64,000 nucleotides of DNA from Azoarcus sp. (GCA_030656215.1 JAUSOD010000093.1:1-64000); one strand, 5' to 3'; shown: positions 40,865-50,183, counted from the first letter of the stretch. Numbers and translations: made by a program. The notes: generated from the letters alone by a model not told the origin.

Positions 40865-42160
40865 TCAGTGAGTAGCGGCTGGTTCATCGGCGCCGAGGGT
40901 CTTGCGCATCTTGCGCAGGCTCAACGCTACCAGCAGTGCAATGACCGGAATCGAGATCGCGGTGACAATCTCCGGCGTGAAGGGAAGGATGAAGTCCTTG
41001 CCGCCCTTGGCCATGTAATTCACCAGCTGCGATGCGTAGTAGGTGATCGCCACCACCGACAGGCCTTCCACCGTTTCCTGCAGGTGGAGCTGGATCTTGG
41101 CGCGGCGGTTCATCTGCGCGAGCAGTTCCTGGTTCTGGCGCTCGAGCTCGATATCGACCCGGGTGCGCAGCAATTGCGAGTTGCGCGCGATGCGGCCGGA
41201 GAGGTCTTCCTGGCGCTGGGCGATGGTGGCGCAGGTGTTGATCGCCGGGGCGAGGCGGCGTTCCATGAACTCGCGGATGGTCGGGAAGCCGGAGAGACGG
41301 ACTTCGCGCAGTTCGTCGATGCGTTGTTGCACCAGCCGGTAGTAAGCCGCAGCGGCGCCGAAGCGGAAGGTGGTGCGGGCCACCGAGCGTTCGACGTCGG
41401 CCGCGAGCCGGGTCAGGCGGCCGAGCATGGCGCGGTCGTCCTCGGTGTTGCGCGCAAGTTCGAGCCCATCCATCAGGTCGGCGAGCTCGTCCTCGGCGCG
41501 CGACAGCAGGCGGCCGACTTCTTTGGCTACCGGAAAGGCCAGCAGCGCCATCACGCGGTAGGTTTCGATCTCGACCAGGCGTTGCACCATGCGTCCGGCC
41601 TGGCGCGGGGTGAGGCCGGCGTCGACCAGCAGGAAGCGGGAGAAGCCTTCGTGGATATGAAAGTCGGTAAACACCCAGGCCGCGCCTTCGGCGGCCTGGG
41701 CTGCAACCAGTGTTTCGCCGTGCGGCGAGACCTGCACCATGACGGTGTCGGGCGGCACGTCGGCGACCGCGCGAAGCTCGATGTGGGTCGCGGCGATCAG
41801 CTGGCCGGGAATATTCTTGCGCCAGGTGGCGGGCACGGTGAGCAGGGCGTGTTCGTCGGCGCCATCATCGGCTTCGATGCGGCGGAAGAAGGTGTAGCTG
41901 GAAAACTCGTTGTGGCGCTCCCACTTGAGCCGGAATGCGCCCGCGTCGATGAAGGTATGGCCAGTTTCGGTTTGTGGCGGGGCAAGGTCGAGCTGTTCGG
42001 CAAGCGCCGCCAGGTGCCCGGCTTCGCGACCGGCGCTGCCGTCGGTATGTACAAAGGCGAGATAGGTGACAAACTCGGGGGTGTCGAGCGGCACCGGCGG
42101 GCGGGCGTGGACCTCGTCGTTGAGCGACTGGCGCAGTGGGTGCTGGTTGAACAGGGACAT
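40865..42160 (-). CDS. DUF3422 membrane-anchored protein
   Basis: 431 residues of the DUF3422 family, function unknown. It starts MSLFNQHPLRQSLNDEVHARPPVPLDTPEFVTYLAFVH, a very conserved opening. A long helical middle (about 230-370, with RLLSRAEDELADLMDGL and LLRTRVDIELERQNQELLAQMNRRAKIQLHLQETVEGLSVVAITYYASQL) and a C-terminal hydrophobic helix (EIVTAISIPVIALLVALSL) follow. The longer in-frame start at 42238 is not family-like. The ribosome site before 42160 is weak. Confidence 0.85.
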   Translation of the reverse strand: MSLFNQHPLRQSLNDEVHARPPVPLDTPEFVTYLAFVHTDGSAGREAGHLAALAEQLDLAPPQTETGHTFIDAGAFRLKWERHNEFSSYTFFRRIEADDGADEHALLTVPATWRKNIPGQLIAATHIELRAVADVPPDTVMVQVSPHGETLVAAQAAEGAAWVFTDFHIHEGFSRFLLVDAGLTPRQAGRMVQRLVEIETYRVMALLAFPVAKEVGRLLSRAEDELADLMDGLELARNTEDDRAMLGRLTRLAADVERSVARTTFRFGAAAAYYRLVQQRIDELREVRLSGFPTIREFMERRLAPAINTCATIAQRQEDLSGRIARNSQLLRTRVDIELERQNQELLAQMNRRAKIQLHLQETVEGLSVVAITYYASQLVNYMAKGGKDFILPFTPEIVTAISIPVIALLVALSLRKMRKTLGADEPAATH

Positions 42161-42502
42161 GAGGTCGGGTTCGGGCCTGATGGCGCCCCGGAGCGGGCGG
42201 GATGCCGCATTCTTGCCCATCGATACCAACACTGACAAGCAAACTGTCGGGTGGTGGCCGGGCGCTGGCAGGAAGCCCTTCCCCGGGGTGTCCCTGCACG
42301 GGGCAGACGTTCGCGGCCTTCGGCTTCCCGTTCAGGCGGGCGCTGCGGCGGAGTCGGCGCAAACTCGGGCGCGAAGCGCCCTCAGACATGCGCCGCCTTC
42401 TTTCCGCCACAGCACCCGCCTGCACGGCGCTCTCGACAGCCCCGTGCAGGGACACCCCGGCGGGCTTCCTGCCAGCGTCCGGCCACCTTCACTGGTCGGG
42501 AC
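42161..42502. other. Intergenic region dominated by a 235-bp inverted repeat
   Basis: 342 bases between the DUF3422 start and the end of the first YceI gene. Apart from the giant dyad listed separately there is only a short leader for the DUF3422 gene, with no clear promoter boxes. Open frames across it are GC artefacts of the repeat. Confidence 0.6.
42253..42487. repeat. 235-bp giant imperfect palindrome (inverted duplication)
   Basis: Outer arms 42253-42304 and 42439-42487 pair with one mismatch and one 3-base length difference. Inside, further blocks pair (CAGGCGGGCGCTG near 42332-42345 with CAGCACCCGCCTG near 42411-42423). The exact centre is a GGGCGC-GAA-GCGCCC hairpin (42367-42381). 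The layout is two diverged head-to-head copies of a ~115-bp unit. The core (AACTCG, GC hairpin, CTCAGACA) is shared with the elements at 60.2-60.7 kb. Probably a non-coding repeat family. Confidence 0.85.
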
Positions 42503-43081
42503 TTACTCCTTGATCGCTTCCATGGCGATCTCCAGCGTGACCTCGTCGCCGACGTTCGGGGCGTACTTGCCGGCATTGAAGTCGCTGCGCTTGATCATGG
42601 TGGTGGCGTTGGCGCCGATCGCGTCCTTCGGCAGCATCGGATGGGGCATGGCCTTGAAGGAGGTGACGGTGAGGGTCACCGGGCGGGTAATGCCCTTGAT
42701 CGTCAGGTCGCCTTCCACGCTGACGGGTTTGTCACCCTCGAATACCACACGGGTGGACTTGAAGGTGGCGGTGGGGTGGTTTGCGGTGTCGAGAAAGTCG
42801 CTGCCCTGGATGTGACCGTCGAACAGGGCGAGCCCGGTGTCGACCGACGTCATGTCGATGGTCACATCCACCGCTCCGGTCCTTGCGACCTTGTCGAGGG
42901 TGATGGTGCCGGTGGTCTTGTTGAAGCGCGACAGCTGCTTCGAGAAGCCGAAGTGGTCGTAGGAGAAGCGCGGAAAAGTGTGCGTGCCGTCGATGTTGTA
43001 GGTTTCCGGTGCGGCGAATGACGGACTGGCGAACAGGGTGGCCGAGGCGGAGAGGGCGAGCAGGGCGAGGGTCTTCTTCAT
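42503..43081 (-). CDS. YceI-family periplasmic lipid-binding protein (copy 1)
   Basis: 192 residues: signal peptide (MKKTLALLALSASATLFASPSFA) and a YceI lipocalin-like barrel (YNIDGTHTFPRFSYDHFGFSKQLSRFNKTTGTITLD, DMTSVDTGLALFDGHIQGSDFLDTANHPTATFKST, GDLTIKGITRPVTL). The family binds isoprenoid or quinone-like lipids. Last in a minus-strand set of dioxygenase, cytochrome b561 and two YceI genes; 102 bases separate it from copy 2. Confidence 0.92.
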   Translation of the reverse strand: MKKTLALLALSASATLFASPSFAAPETYNIDGTHTFPRFSYDHFGFSKQLSRFNKTTGTITLDKVARTGAVDVTIDMTSVDTGLALFDGHIQGSDFLDTANHPTATFKSTRVVFEGDKPVSVEGDLTIKGITRPVTLTVTSFKAMPHPMLPKDAIGANATTMIKRSDFNAGKYAPNVGDEVTLEIAMEAIKE

Positions 43082-43183
43082 GGGTAGTCCTTTGGGTATT
43101 GATGGGTTGGGGTTGGAAACGGAATAGCGGGGGCGGAAAGCCGGATCAGGGGTGGTTCAGGGAGGGTGGGGCAGGCGTGCCCT

Positions 43184-43774
43184 TTACTGCGCGCCGTGTA
43201 ACGCACGCAGCTGGAAGGCGATGCGAATCTCGTCGGCGAGGATGACCACATCGGCCCATTCCCCTTCGCCGATGGCAAAGTCCGAGCGCTTGAGCGTGAA
43301 GGTGCCATTCACATCGGCCGCCTTGTCCGCGGGGGTCAGGGTGAAGGGCGCGCTGACGTTGCGGCTGCGGCCCTTGATCGTCAGCGTTCCGGAAACTTCG
43401 TAGCGGTTGTCGCCAAGCGCCTTGAAGCCGCTCGACTTGAAGGTCGCCACCGGGTGGGCTGCAGTGTCGAACCAGATCTTGCCCTTTACGTCCTCGTTGG
43501 CCTCGGTCAGGCCGGTGTCGATACTGTCGAGCTGGAGTTCGAAGCTTGCCCGGGCGGCTTCGAGACGTGCGGGGTCGAAGAGGATGCTGGCACCGAAGCG
43601 TTCGAAGTGGCCGTCCATGCCCACGCCCATCTGGGTGTATTTGAAGGTGATCCGGCTGCTGGCGGTATCGACCCGGGTGTACTCGGCAGCGCTTGCGCTT
43701 GTTGCAAGGCCGAAGGCGAACAGGGCGGCTGTGGTGACTGTACTCAGGGCTTTGCTCGGGGTTTGAGTGCTCAT
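43184..43774 (-). CDS. YceI-family periplasmic lipid-binding protein (copy 2)
   Basis: 196 residues. A signal peptide (about 1-29, ending ATSASA) precedes a second, diverged YceI barrel (YTRVDTASSRITFKYTQMGVGMDGHFERFGASILFDPARLEAARASFELQLDSIDTGL, then FDTAAHPVATFKSSGFK and GTLTIKGRSRNVSAPFTLT). The start at 43774 has CGGAG upstream; the longer frame to 43990 runs over the cytochrome gene and is discarded. Tandem YceI copies with cytochrome b561 suggest a periplasmic redox/lipid role. Confidence 0.92.
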   Translation of the reverse strand: MSTQTPSKALSTVTTAALFAFGLATSASAAEYTRVDTASSRITFKYTQMGVGMDGHFERFGASILFDPARLEAARASFELQLDSIDTGLTEANEDVKGKIWFDTAAHPVATFKSSGFKALGDNRYEVSGTLTIKGRSRNVSAPFTLTPADKAADVNGTFTLKRSDFAIGEGEWADVVILADEIRIAFQLRALHGAQ

Positions 43775-43832
43775 CTTATTCTCCGTGGGGGGCAGGGGGG
43801 CAGGGGGTGCGACGATGACCGGTTCAGGCGGA

Positions 43833-44372
43833 TCAGCCCGGACGGCGGCCAGGTAGCATGCGGCGCAGGATGTCGTCGCGATCGATGAAGTGGTGTTTGA
43901 GTGCGGCGCCGATATGGGTGAACACCAGCACCGCCATGGTGTAGTTGAGCAGAAAGTGCAGCGACTCCAGCTGCTTGCCCAGGTCTGCATTCTTGGTCAG
44001 CAGGTCGGGCAGCGGCACGATGCCGAACCAGACCGTCTGGACCCCCTTGGCCGAACTCATCAGCCAGCCCGACAGCGGAATCGCGATCATCAGCACGTAG
44101 AGCGCGATATGGGTGAAGTGGGCGGCCGCGCGCAGCACGGCGGGCATGCTTGCGGGGAGTGGTGGCGGCGGGTGGCCGAGGCGCCAGCCAAGACGGATCA
44201 GCACCAGCAGAAAGATGCTGACCCCGGCCCATTTGTGCCACGAGTAAAGCTCGAGCTTGCGCGGCGACAGCGACAGATCGGTCATGTAGGTGCCGAGCGC
44301 GAAGCTGCCGATCAGGCACAGCGCAATGAGCCAGTGCAGCGCGATGGCGGTTCGGGTGTAGGTATTGTTCAT
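43833..44372 (-). CDS. Cytochrome b561 family protein
   Basis: 179-residue four-helix diheme membrane cytochrome. The likely heme histidines lie in ALHWLIALC, YSWHKWAG, HFTHIALYVLMIAIPLSGW and LVFTHIGAALKHHFIDRDDILRRMLPG, the conserved b561 ending. I chose the ATG at 44372 (MNNTYTRTAIALHWL) because GGGGAG lies eight bases upstream; an ATG at 44378 is too close to it. Pairing of b561 and YceI is known from E. coli (yceJ-yceI) and implies electron exchange with the quinone pool. Confidence 0.92.
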   Translation of the reverse strand: MNNTYTRTAIALHWLIALCLIGSFALGTYMTDLSLSPRKLELYSWHKWAGVSIFLLVLIRLGWRLGHPPPPLPASMPAVLRAAAHFTHIALYVLMIAIPLSGWLMSSAKGVQTVWFGIVPLPDLLTKNADLGKQLESLHFLLNYTMAVLVFTHIGAALKHHFIDRDDILRRMLPGRRPG

Positions 44373-44394
44373 GTTCATTTCTCCCCGCAAAGGT

Positions 44395-45225
44395 TCAGGC
44401 CAAGGCCGCTGTCGATGCCGGGGCCCCGACGTCGGCCGCGGGGCCGAAGCTGAAGCTGTCCATCGAAAGCACCCCGTAGGTCACACCGCCGGTAATTCGG
44501 CGCGCCGTGCTCCAGTCGCTTCCCGCGGCACCGATCGCCACGAACAGGGGTAGAAAGTGTTCGTCGGTGGGGTGCGCGCGAGTGGCATGTGGGGCTTGTG
44601 CGCGGTAATCGAGCAAGGCACCCAGGTTTCCCTGTTCGATCTGATCCCACACCCATTGCGCAAAATGGCGGGCATAGGCTTCGACGCCGGTATCGGGTGC
44701 TTGTTCGCGACGCAGGTCGTGAAGGTTGTGGGTCAGGCTGCCAGAGGCCACGATCAGGACGCCGCGTTCGCGCAGTGGCGCCAGTGCCTGGCCCAGCTCC
44801 AGCAGTGCAAGCGGGGACGGGGCTGACGGTTGTGACAGCTGGATCAGCGGCACATCGGCGTCGGGATAGAGGTGCATCATCGGCACCCAGGCGCCGTGGT
44901 CGCGACCACGGGTGAGGTTGGCGCTTGCCTTGACCCCGTGACGGGACAGGACGGCGAGTACCTCGGCGGCGACTTCCGGCGCGGCGGGGGCCGGATAGCG
45001 CAGCGCATACAGGGCGCGGGGAAAGCCTCCGAAGTCGTGGATCGTATCGAGCGGGTCGGCGGCCAGCACCTCGAGCTCACGTGTCATCCAGTGCGGGGAT
45101 ACCACTAGCACAGCACGCGGGCGGGGAAGGCTGCGCCCGAGCGCGCCGAGCTGCGAGCCGAGCAGGCCGGGCTCGAGTGCGAAGGTGGGGGAGCCGTGTG
45201 AAATGAACAGCGTAGGCAGGGTCAT
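44395..45225 (-). CDS. LigB/DODA-type extradiol dioxygenase (YgiD-like)
   Basis: 276-residue non-heme metal dioxygenase of the DODA class. It starts MTLPTLFISHGSPTFALEPG. Putative metal ligands lie in ISHGSP, VSPHWMT, GRDHGAWVPMMHLYPDADVPLIQLS and ASGSLTHNLHDL. The start at 45225 has AAGGAT upstream. First gene of the minus-strand set, 22 bases before the cytochrome b561 gene and divergent from a LysR regulator. The substrate is likely a catechol-type aromatic, but this is inference. Confidence 0.88.
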   Translation of the reverse strand: MTLPTLFISHGSPTFALEPGLLGSQLGALGRSLPRPRAVLVVSPHWMTRELEVLAADPLDTIHDFGGFPRALYALRYPAPAAPEVAAEVLAVLSRHGVKASANLTRGRDHGAWVPMMHLYPDADVPLIQLSQPSAPSPLALLELGQALAPLRERGVLIVASGSLTHNLHDLRREQAPDTGVEAYARHFAQWVWDQIEQGNLGALLDYRAQAPHATRAHPTDEHFLPLFVAIGAAGSDWSTARRITGGVTYGVLSMDSFSFGPAADVGAPASTAALA

Positions 45226-45321
45226 CGGGCGATCCTTGATCGGGTAGGGCCGGTGCAATATTCGATGGCTGAAGTCTATTGATAGTTGATGCGTAGATAA
45301 ATATCGATCCATTTGACGAAC

Positions 45322-45340
45322 TGTCACGATAATCGTGACA
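45322..45340. promoter_or_regulatory. Perfect 19-bp palindrome, candidate LysR operator
   Basis: TGTCACGATAATCGTGACA, two 9-base arms around one A, lies eight bases before the LysR start and about 100 bases before the divergent dioxygenase start. Size, symmetry and position fit the autoregulatory recognition site of a LysR protein controlling both directions. Confidence 0.7.
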
Positions 45341-45348
45341 ATGATCCA

Positions 45349-46248
45349 ATGGACCGTTTTCGTGAGATGAGCAGTTTTGTGGCGGTGGTCGAGGCCGGCA
45401 GCTTCGTGGCCGCCGGTGACGCTCTGCGGGTTTCCAAGGCCGCGGTGTCACGCAGCGTGATTGAGCTCGAGACCCGGCTCGGCGCACGCCTGCTTCAACG
45501 CACCACGCGCCGGCTGTCGCTGACCGAAGCCGGGCGCGCCTATTACGGCCACTGCAAGCAGATCCTGGCCGAACTCGACGAGGCCGACCGTGCAGTCGGG
45601 ATGGTGACCGGCCATCCGATCGGACGGCTGCGGGTCAACGCGCCGTTTTCGTTCGGGATTCTGCATCTGGTGCAGTTGTGGGGCCCGTTCATGGAGCAGT
45701 ACCCGGAAGTCGATCTTGAGGTCACGCTGTCCGACCGGCTGGTGGACGTGGTCGAGGAGGGTTTCGATGTGGTCATCCGCATCAGCAGCTTGCAGGACTC
45801 CACCCTGGTCTACCGGCGCCTGGCCTCCACCCGTATCCTGCTGTGCGCCAGTCCGGAATACCTTGCCCGCCACGGCACCCCGGCGACGGTGGAGGAGATT
45901 GCCCGGCATCCGGTCATTGCCTACAGCTATGCCGCGCAGGGTGATGTGTGGCGTTTCACCACGGCCGATGGGGTGCGCGAAGTGCAAACCCGACCACGTA
46001 TGCGCACCAATAATGGCGACACCTGCCGCGCGGTGGCGCTTGCCCATCAGGGGCTGGTACTGCAGCCCGATTTTCTGGTGGGCGCCGACCTGGCACAGGG
46101 GCGGCTGGTCGAAGTACTGCCCGAATGTCGCGGCCCGGAGATCGGTGTGTACGCGGTTTACCCCTCGCGCAAGCACCTGTCGGTAAAGATACGTGCGCTG
46201 GTGGATTTTCTAGTTGCAGCTTTTGAACGCCCGGATTGGCAGCGCTAA
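45349..46248 (+). CDS. LysR-family transcriptional regulator
   Basis: 299 residues. The N-terminal winged helix (MDRFREMSSFVAVVEAGSFVAAGDALRVSKAAVSRSVIELETRLGARLLQRTTRRLSLTEAGRAYY) is followed by the substrate-binding domain (GRLRVNAPFSFG, LEVTLSDRLVDVVEEGFDVVIRIS, LCASPEYLARHGTP). The AaeR/DsdC-like layout gives no ligand prediction. It is divergent from the dioxygenase-cytochrome b561-YceI set with a palindrome between, so it probably controls that set. Start at 45349; an upstream in-frame ATG-less extension is ignored. Confidence 0.94.
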   Translation: MDRFREMSSFVAVVEAGSFVAAGDALRVSKAAVSRSVIELETRLGARLLQRTTRRLSLTEAGRAYYGHCKQILAELDEADRAVGMVTGHPIGRLRVNAPFSFGILHLVQLWGPFMEQYPEVDLEVTLSDRLVDVVEEGFDVVIRISSLQDSTLVYRRLASTRILLCASPEYLARHGTPATVEEIARHPVIAYSYAAQGDVWRFTTADGVREVQTRPRMRTNNGDTCRAVALAHQGLVLQPDFLVGADLAQGRLVEVLPECRGPEIGVYAVYPSRKHLSVKIRALVDFLVAAFERPDWQR

Positions 46249-46387
46249 ACGAGGTAGATCAATACTTATTTCTCGGTATCCGTCATTGCGTTCGTGGCAT
46301 CATCGCAAGTGCTCGGGATGGCGTCTCATGACGTTGACCTGAAGGCCGTGCAGTTGTGCATGTCGCTTTTTTCACGGATTTTTGTTG

Positions 46388-47521
46388 ATGAATGATTTTG
46401 TGAGCGCGTCGGACGAACTCATGCTGCCTGCTGGTCCGCCGGCGACGATCCTCATTGTCGATGACGTGCCGGACAACCTCGTGGTATTGGGCGACCTGCT
46501 GCAGCCGCTGTACGACGTGCTGGCGGCACCTTCCGGCATGCGCGCGCTCGAGATTGCCACTCGCCAGCCGTCGCCTGACCTGATCCTGCTCGACGTGATG
46601 ATGCCCGGCGTGGACGGCTACGAAGTGCTGACACGCCTGCAGAACGCAGAGCTGACACGTGGCATCCCGGTCATCTTCCTGACCGGGCTCGATGATGCGC
46701 GCGACGAGGAACACGGCTTGGCTCTCGGCGCGGTCGACTACATCGCCAAACCGCTGCAGCCTGCGGTGGTGCTGGCACGAGTCAGAAACCAGCTCGAAGT
46801 CAAGCGCGCCCGGGATGTGCTGCGCAATCAGAACGTCCTGCTCGAAGCCGAGGTCAGCCGGCGCATGGTCGAGAACGACCTCACCCAGTTGGTGACGATC
46901 CGCGCGCTGGCACATCTGGCGGAGACGCGGGATCCGGAAACCGGCAATCACATTCTGCGCACCCAGGCCTACGTCCGGTTGCTGGCCACCCGGCTGCAAC
47001 ACCATCCGCGTTTTTCCGCAGTGCTCGACGATCGCTACATCGAACTGCTGGCGCGCTCGGCGCCGCTGCACGACATCGGCAAGGTCGGCATTCCCGACCA
47101 TATCCTGCAGAAACCGGGCCGGCTGACGCCCGATGAATGGGCCATCATGATGACCCATTCACGGCTTGGCGCCGAGGCCATCGAGCTCGCCGAACAGGAT
47201 ATCGAGCAGCCCTTGCCCTTTCTCGCGCTGGCCAAGGAGATTGCGCGCTGGCATCACGAACGCTGGGAAGGCGGGGGTTATCCAGATGGGCTCAAAGGCG
47301 ATGACATCCCGGTGTCGGCGCGGCTGATGGCGCTGGCCGACGTGTTCGACGCCCTCATCACGCAGCGGGTGTACAAGCCCGCGATGCCTTTTTCGGACGC
47401 CTGTGAGTTGATCGTGGCGGGAAGAGGGGCGCATTTCGATCCCGATATCGTCGATGCTTTCCTTACCGGATTCGACGATTTTGTTGCGATTGCCCGTCGT
47501 TACCACGACGATCAGCACTGA
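46388..47521 (+). CDS. HD-GYP response regulator (c-di-GMP phosphodiesterase)
   Basis: 377 residues. The receiver domain (about 18-135) carries the phospho-acceptor in LILLDVMMPGVDGYE and the lysine in YIAKPLQP. The HD-GYP domain (about 165-365) has its key motifs intact: ETGNHILRTQAYV, HDIGKVGIPDHIL and HHERWEGGGYPDGLKGDDIP. That predicts c-di-GMP hydrolysis under phosphorelay control (RpfG-like). A hybrid kinase gene follows after 103 bases and is the obvious partner. The ATG at 46388 was preferred to TTG codons just upstream. Confidence 0.93.
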   Translation: MNDFVSASDELMLPAGPPATILIVDDVPDNLVVLGDLLQPLYDVLAAPSGMRALEIATRQPSPDLILLDVMMPGVDGYEVLTRLQNAELTRGIPVIFLTGLDDARDEEHGLALGAVDYIAKPLQPAVVLARVRNQLEVKRARDVLRNQNVLLEAEVSRRMVENDLTQLVTIRALAHLAETRDPETGNHILRTQAYVRLLATRLQHHPRFSAVLDDRYIELLARSAPLHDIGKVGIPDHILQKPGRLTPDEWAIMMTHSRLGAEAIELAEQDIEQPLPFLALAKEIARWHHERWEGGGYPDGLKGDDIPVSARLMALADVFDALITQRVYKPAMPFSDACELIVAGRGAHFDPDIVDAFLTGFDDFVAIARRYHDDQH

Positions 47522-47624
47522 TCCGGTCCTTGATCAGGCCGGCGCCGTTGTGTTCTCCCGGATGCGACGAACCGGATGCCGGGTCTGAGAACCTGGTTTG
47601 GCCGTGTAGTCGAGGATGCCCGAA

Positions 47625-50135
47625 ATGAATATCGATGTGCCCGAAGTCTCCGCAAACGCCGATCGAGCCATGATCAGACGTGCTGTGTGGCGTGTCGTTC
47701 TGCCTTACGCGACCTTCGCCGCCCTGTGGATCGTGCTCTCCGACCGGGTCGTCGAATGGCTGCCGATTGAGGGTACGCCGCACGTGTGGCTGCAGACCTT
47801 CAAGGGCTGGTTTTTCGTGACGGTCACTGCGCTGCTGCTTTATGGCCTGGTGCACCGCATGCTGCTCCAGATCACCGAAGCCGGACGGCGCCAGCACGAG
47901 GAGCAGGCTCGCAGGCTGCAGGCGCTGAGTCTGTTGAACACCATCGCCAACAGTTCGACCGACTCCATTTTTGCCAAGGATCTGCAAGGGCGTTACCTGC
48001 TGTTCAACAAGGCCGCTGAGGCCTTGACGGGCAAGTCGTCTGACGAGGTGCTCGGACAGGACGACCACGTGCTGTTTCCGCCGGAACAGGCGGTGCAGGT
48101 CATGGCCAACGACCGCGAGGTGATCGCGGGGGATCGGACGGCGTCCTTTCTGGAGGAACTGATTACGACTGCTGGCAAAGTAATCTTCCTCGCGACCAAG
48201 GGGGCGCTGCACGATGGGGAGGGCCGGGTGATCGGCATGTTCGGTATCTCGCGCGATATCTCGGTGCTGAAGGCGGCGGAGAACGAGCTGCGCAAGCTGT
48301 CGCAGGCGGTGGAGCAAAGCCCCGAGAGCGTCATCATCACCGACCTGGAGGGGCGGATCGAGTATGTGAATGCTGCGTTCTCCGCCCATAGCGGCTATCA
48401 GGCGAATGAAGTCCTGGGACAGGCGGTAGCGTCGCTTGGCAGCGAGCTGACGCCGGCAGCCACTTATGAAGCGCTCTGGGTCAACCTGTTGCGTGGCGAC
48501 AGCTGGAGCGGTGAGTTCGTGAACCGGCGCAAGGATGGCCGGCCTTATACCGTGTTTGCCCATGTGGCTCCGATACACCAGCCTGACGGGCGTATCACCC
48601 ACTATCTGTCGATCCAGGAAGACATCACCGAAAAGAAGCGCAACGGTGCCGAGCTCGATCGCTATCGCCTGCACCTTGAGGAGCTGGTGGCCAACCGGAC
48701 GGCCGAGCTGACTGCAGCCACCCAACAGGCCGAAGCGGCGAACCGGGCCAAGAGCGCATTCCTGGCCAACATGAGTCATGAGATCCGCACGCCGATGAAC
48801 GCCATCATCGGCCTCACCCATCTGCTCCGGATGGATGTGCCAGTGCCGCGCCAGGCCGATCGATTGACCAGGATCGACGCTGCGGCGCGCCACTTGCTGA
48901 CGATCATCAATGACATCCTCGACCTGTCCAAGGTCGAGGCCGGGCGGATGCAACTGGAGTGCACCGAATTCGCCCTTGGCGCTGTGCTCGATAATGTTCA
49001 ATCCCTGATCGCCGATCAGGCCGCAGGCAAGGGCCTGGTGATCGAGGTGGATGCCGGCGAGGTGCCCGGGTGGCTGCGCGGCGATCCGACCCGCCTGCGC
49101 CAGGCTCTACTCAATTACGCCGGCAACGCGGTGAAGTTTACCGAGTCCGGCAAGGTGTCCTTACGTGCCCGGCTGGTCGAGGACAGGGGCGACGACATGC
49201 TTGTCCGCTTCGAGGTGCGGGATACCGGCATCGGCATCCCGGCTGACAAGTTGCCACAGCTATTCCAGGCCTTCGAGCAGGTCGATGTGTCCACCACCCG
49301 CCGCTATGGCGGCACCGGCCTGGGGCTTGCCATCACCCGGCGTCTGGCGACGCTCATGGGGGGAGAGGCCGGTGCCGAGAGCGAGCTGGGCCGGGGCAGC
49401 ACCTTCTGGTTCACTGCGGTGCTCGGTCGTGGTCATGTCGGGTTGCGCGTGCCTGAGGCGGTGCTGGAAGCCGAGCCTGCGGTTTTGTTGCGGATGAGGC
49501 ATGGCGGCGCCTGCGTGCTGCTGGCTGAGGACAATGCGGTCAACCGCGAAGTGGCGCTCGAGTTGCTGCATGGTGCCGGTCTGGAGGTGGAGGCGGTGGG
49601 CACCGGCCTCGACGCGCTCAATCGCTGTGCCGAACGCGACTACGACCTGATCCTGATGGATATCCAGATGCCGGTGATGGATGGCCTTGAGGCAACCCGT
49701 GCGCTACGCGCCGGAGTCCGCAACCGTGACACCCCCATCGTGGCCATGACGGCCAATGTGTTCGACGAGGACCGACGTGCCTGTACCAGTGCCGGGATGG
49801 ACGACTTCGTCGCCAAGCCGGTCGATCCGGCGCAGCTTTTTTCTACCCTGTTGCGTTGGCTGCCGGCGCCGGTACAGCAGCGTTTGCAGAACTCGGTGGG
49901 GGCGGACGGGGTCGAGGCCGTCGCCGCCGGCTTCGATCCTGCCGTTTTTGCGAATGTTGCCGGCGAGATCGGGGTCTTGCTCGCCGTCTCGAACTTTCGG
50001 GCCAACCAGGTCCTGGCGCGTGAGCGGAGCTTGTTCGAGGCCGCACTGGGGCCGGCCTACGGTGAATTTGCCGGGCATGTCGAGGGTTTCCGCTATCCGG
50101 AGGCGCTCACCGTGCTGCGCGAGGCAGGTGCATGA
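47625..50135 (+). CDS. Hybrid sensor histidine kinase with two PAS domains and C-terminal receiver
   Basis: 836 residues. Two N-terminal membrane helices flank a short periplasmic loop ([22 protein letters not shown] ... [21 protein letters not shown]). PAS 1 (about 100-225) and PAS 2 (about 230-350) follow, a short coiled segment, the HisKA box [14 protein letters not shown], the ATPase boxes ([28 protein letters not shown]) and a receiver ([30 protein letters not shown]). The start is set at 47625 because GAGGA stands eight bases before it; ATG 47616 is the alternative. It lies beside the HD-GYP regulator and probably controls it. Confidence 0.92.
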   Translation: MNIDVPEVSANADRAMIRRAVWRVVLPYATFAALWIVLSDRVVEWLPIEGTPHVWLQTFKGWFFVTVTALLLYGLVHRMLLQITEAGRRQHEEQARRLQALSLLNTIANSSTDSIFAKDLQGRYLLFNKAAEALTGKSSDEVLGQDDHVLFPPEQAVQVMANDREVIAGDRTASFLEELITTAGKVIFLATKGALHDGEGRVIGMFGISRDISVLKAAENELRKLSQAVEQSPESVIITDLEGRIEYVNAAFSAHSGYQANEVLGQAVASLGSELTPAATYEALWVNLLRGDSWSGEFVNRRKDGRPYTVFAHVAPIHQPDGRITHYLSIQEDITEKKRNGAELDRYRLHLEELVANRTAELTAATQQAEAANRAKSAFLANMSHEIRTPMNAIIGLTHLLRMDVPVPRQADRLTRIDAAARHLLTIINDILDLSKVEAGRMQLECTEFALGAVLDNVQSLIADQAAGKGLVIEVDAGEVPGWLRGDPTRLRQALLNYAGNAVKFTESGKVSLRARLVEDRGDDMLVRFEVRDTGIGIPADKLPQLFQAFEQVDVSTTRRYGGTGLGLAITRRLATLMGGEAGAESELGRGSTFWFTAVLGRGHVGLRVPEAVLEAEPAVLLRMRHGGACVLLAEDNAVNREVALELLHGAGLEVEAVGTGLDALNRCAERDYDLILMDIQMPVMDGLEATRALRAGVRNRDTPIVAMTANVFDEDRRACTSAGMDDFVAKPVDPAQLFSTLLRWLPAPVQQRLQNSVGADGVEAVAAGFDPAVFANVAGEIGVLLAVSNFRANQVLARERSLFEAALGPAYGEFAGHVEGFRYPEALTVLREAGA

Positions 50136-50183
50136 CCGCGTTCATGCGTGGGCTGGATCGCTGCGCATGCTGCCGGTCCGGGT

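Noticed and set aside
42161-42455. Minus-strand open frame running through the 235-bp inverted repeat into the DUF3422 region
   Set aside because: It is a reading of the repeat; the DUF3422 family begins at MSLFNQHP.
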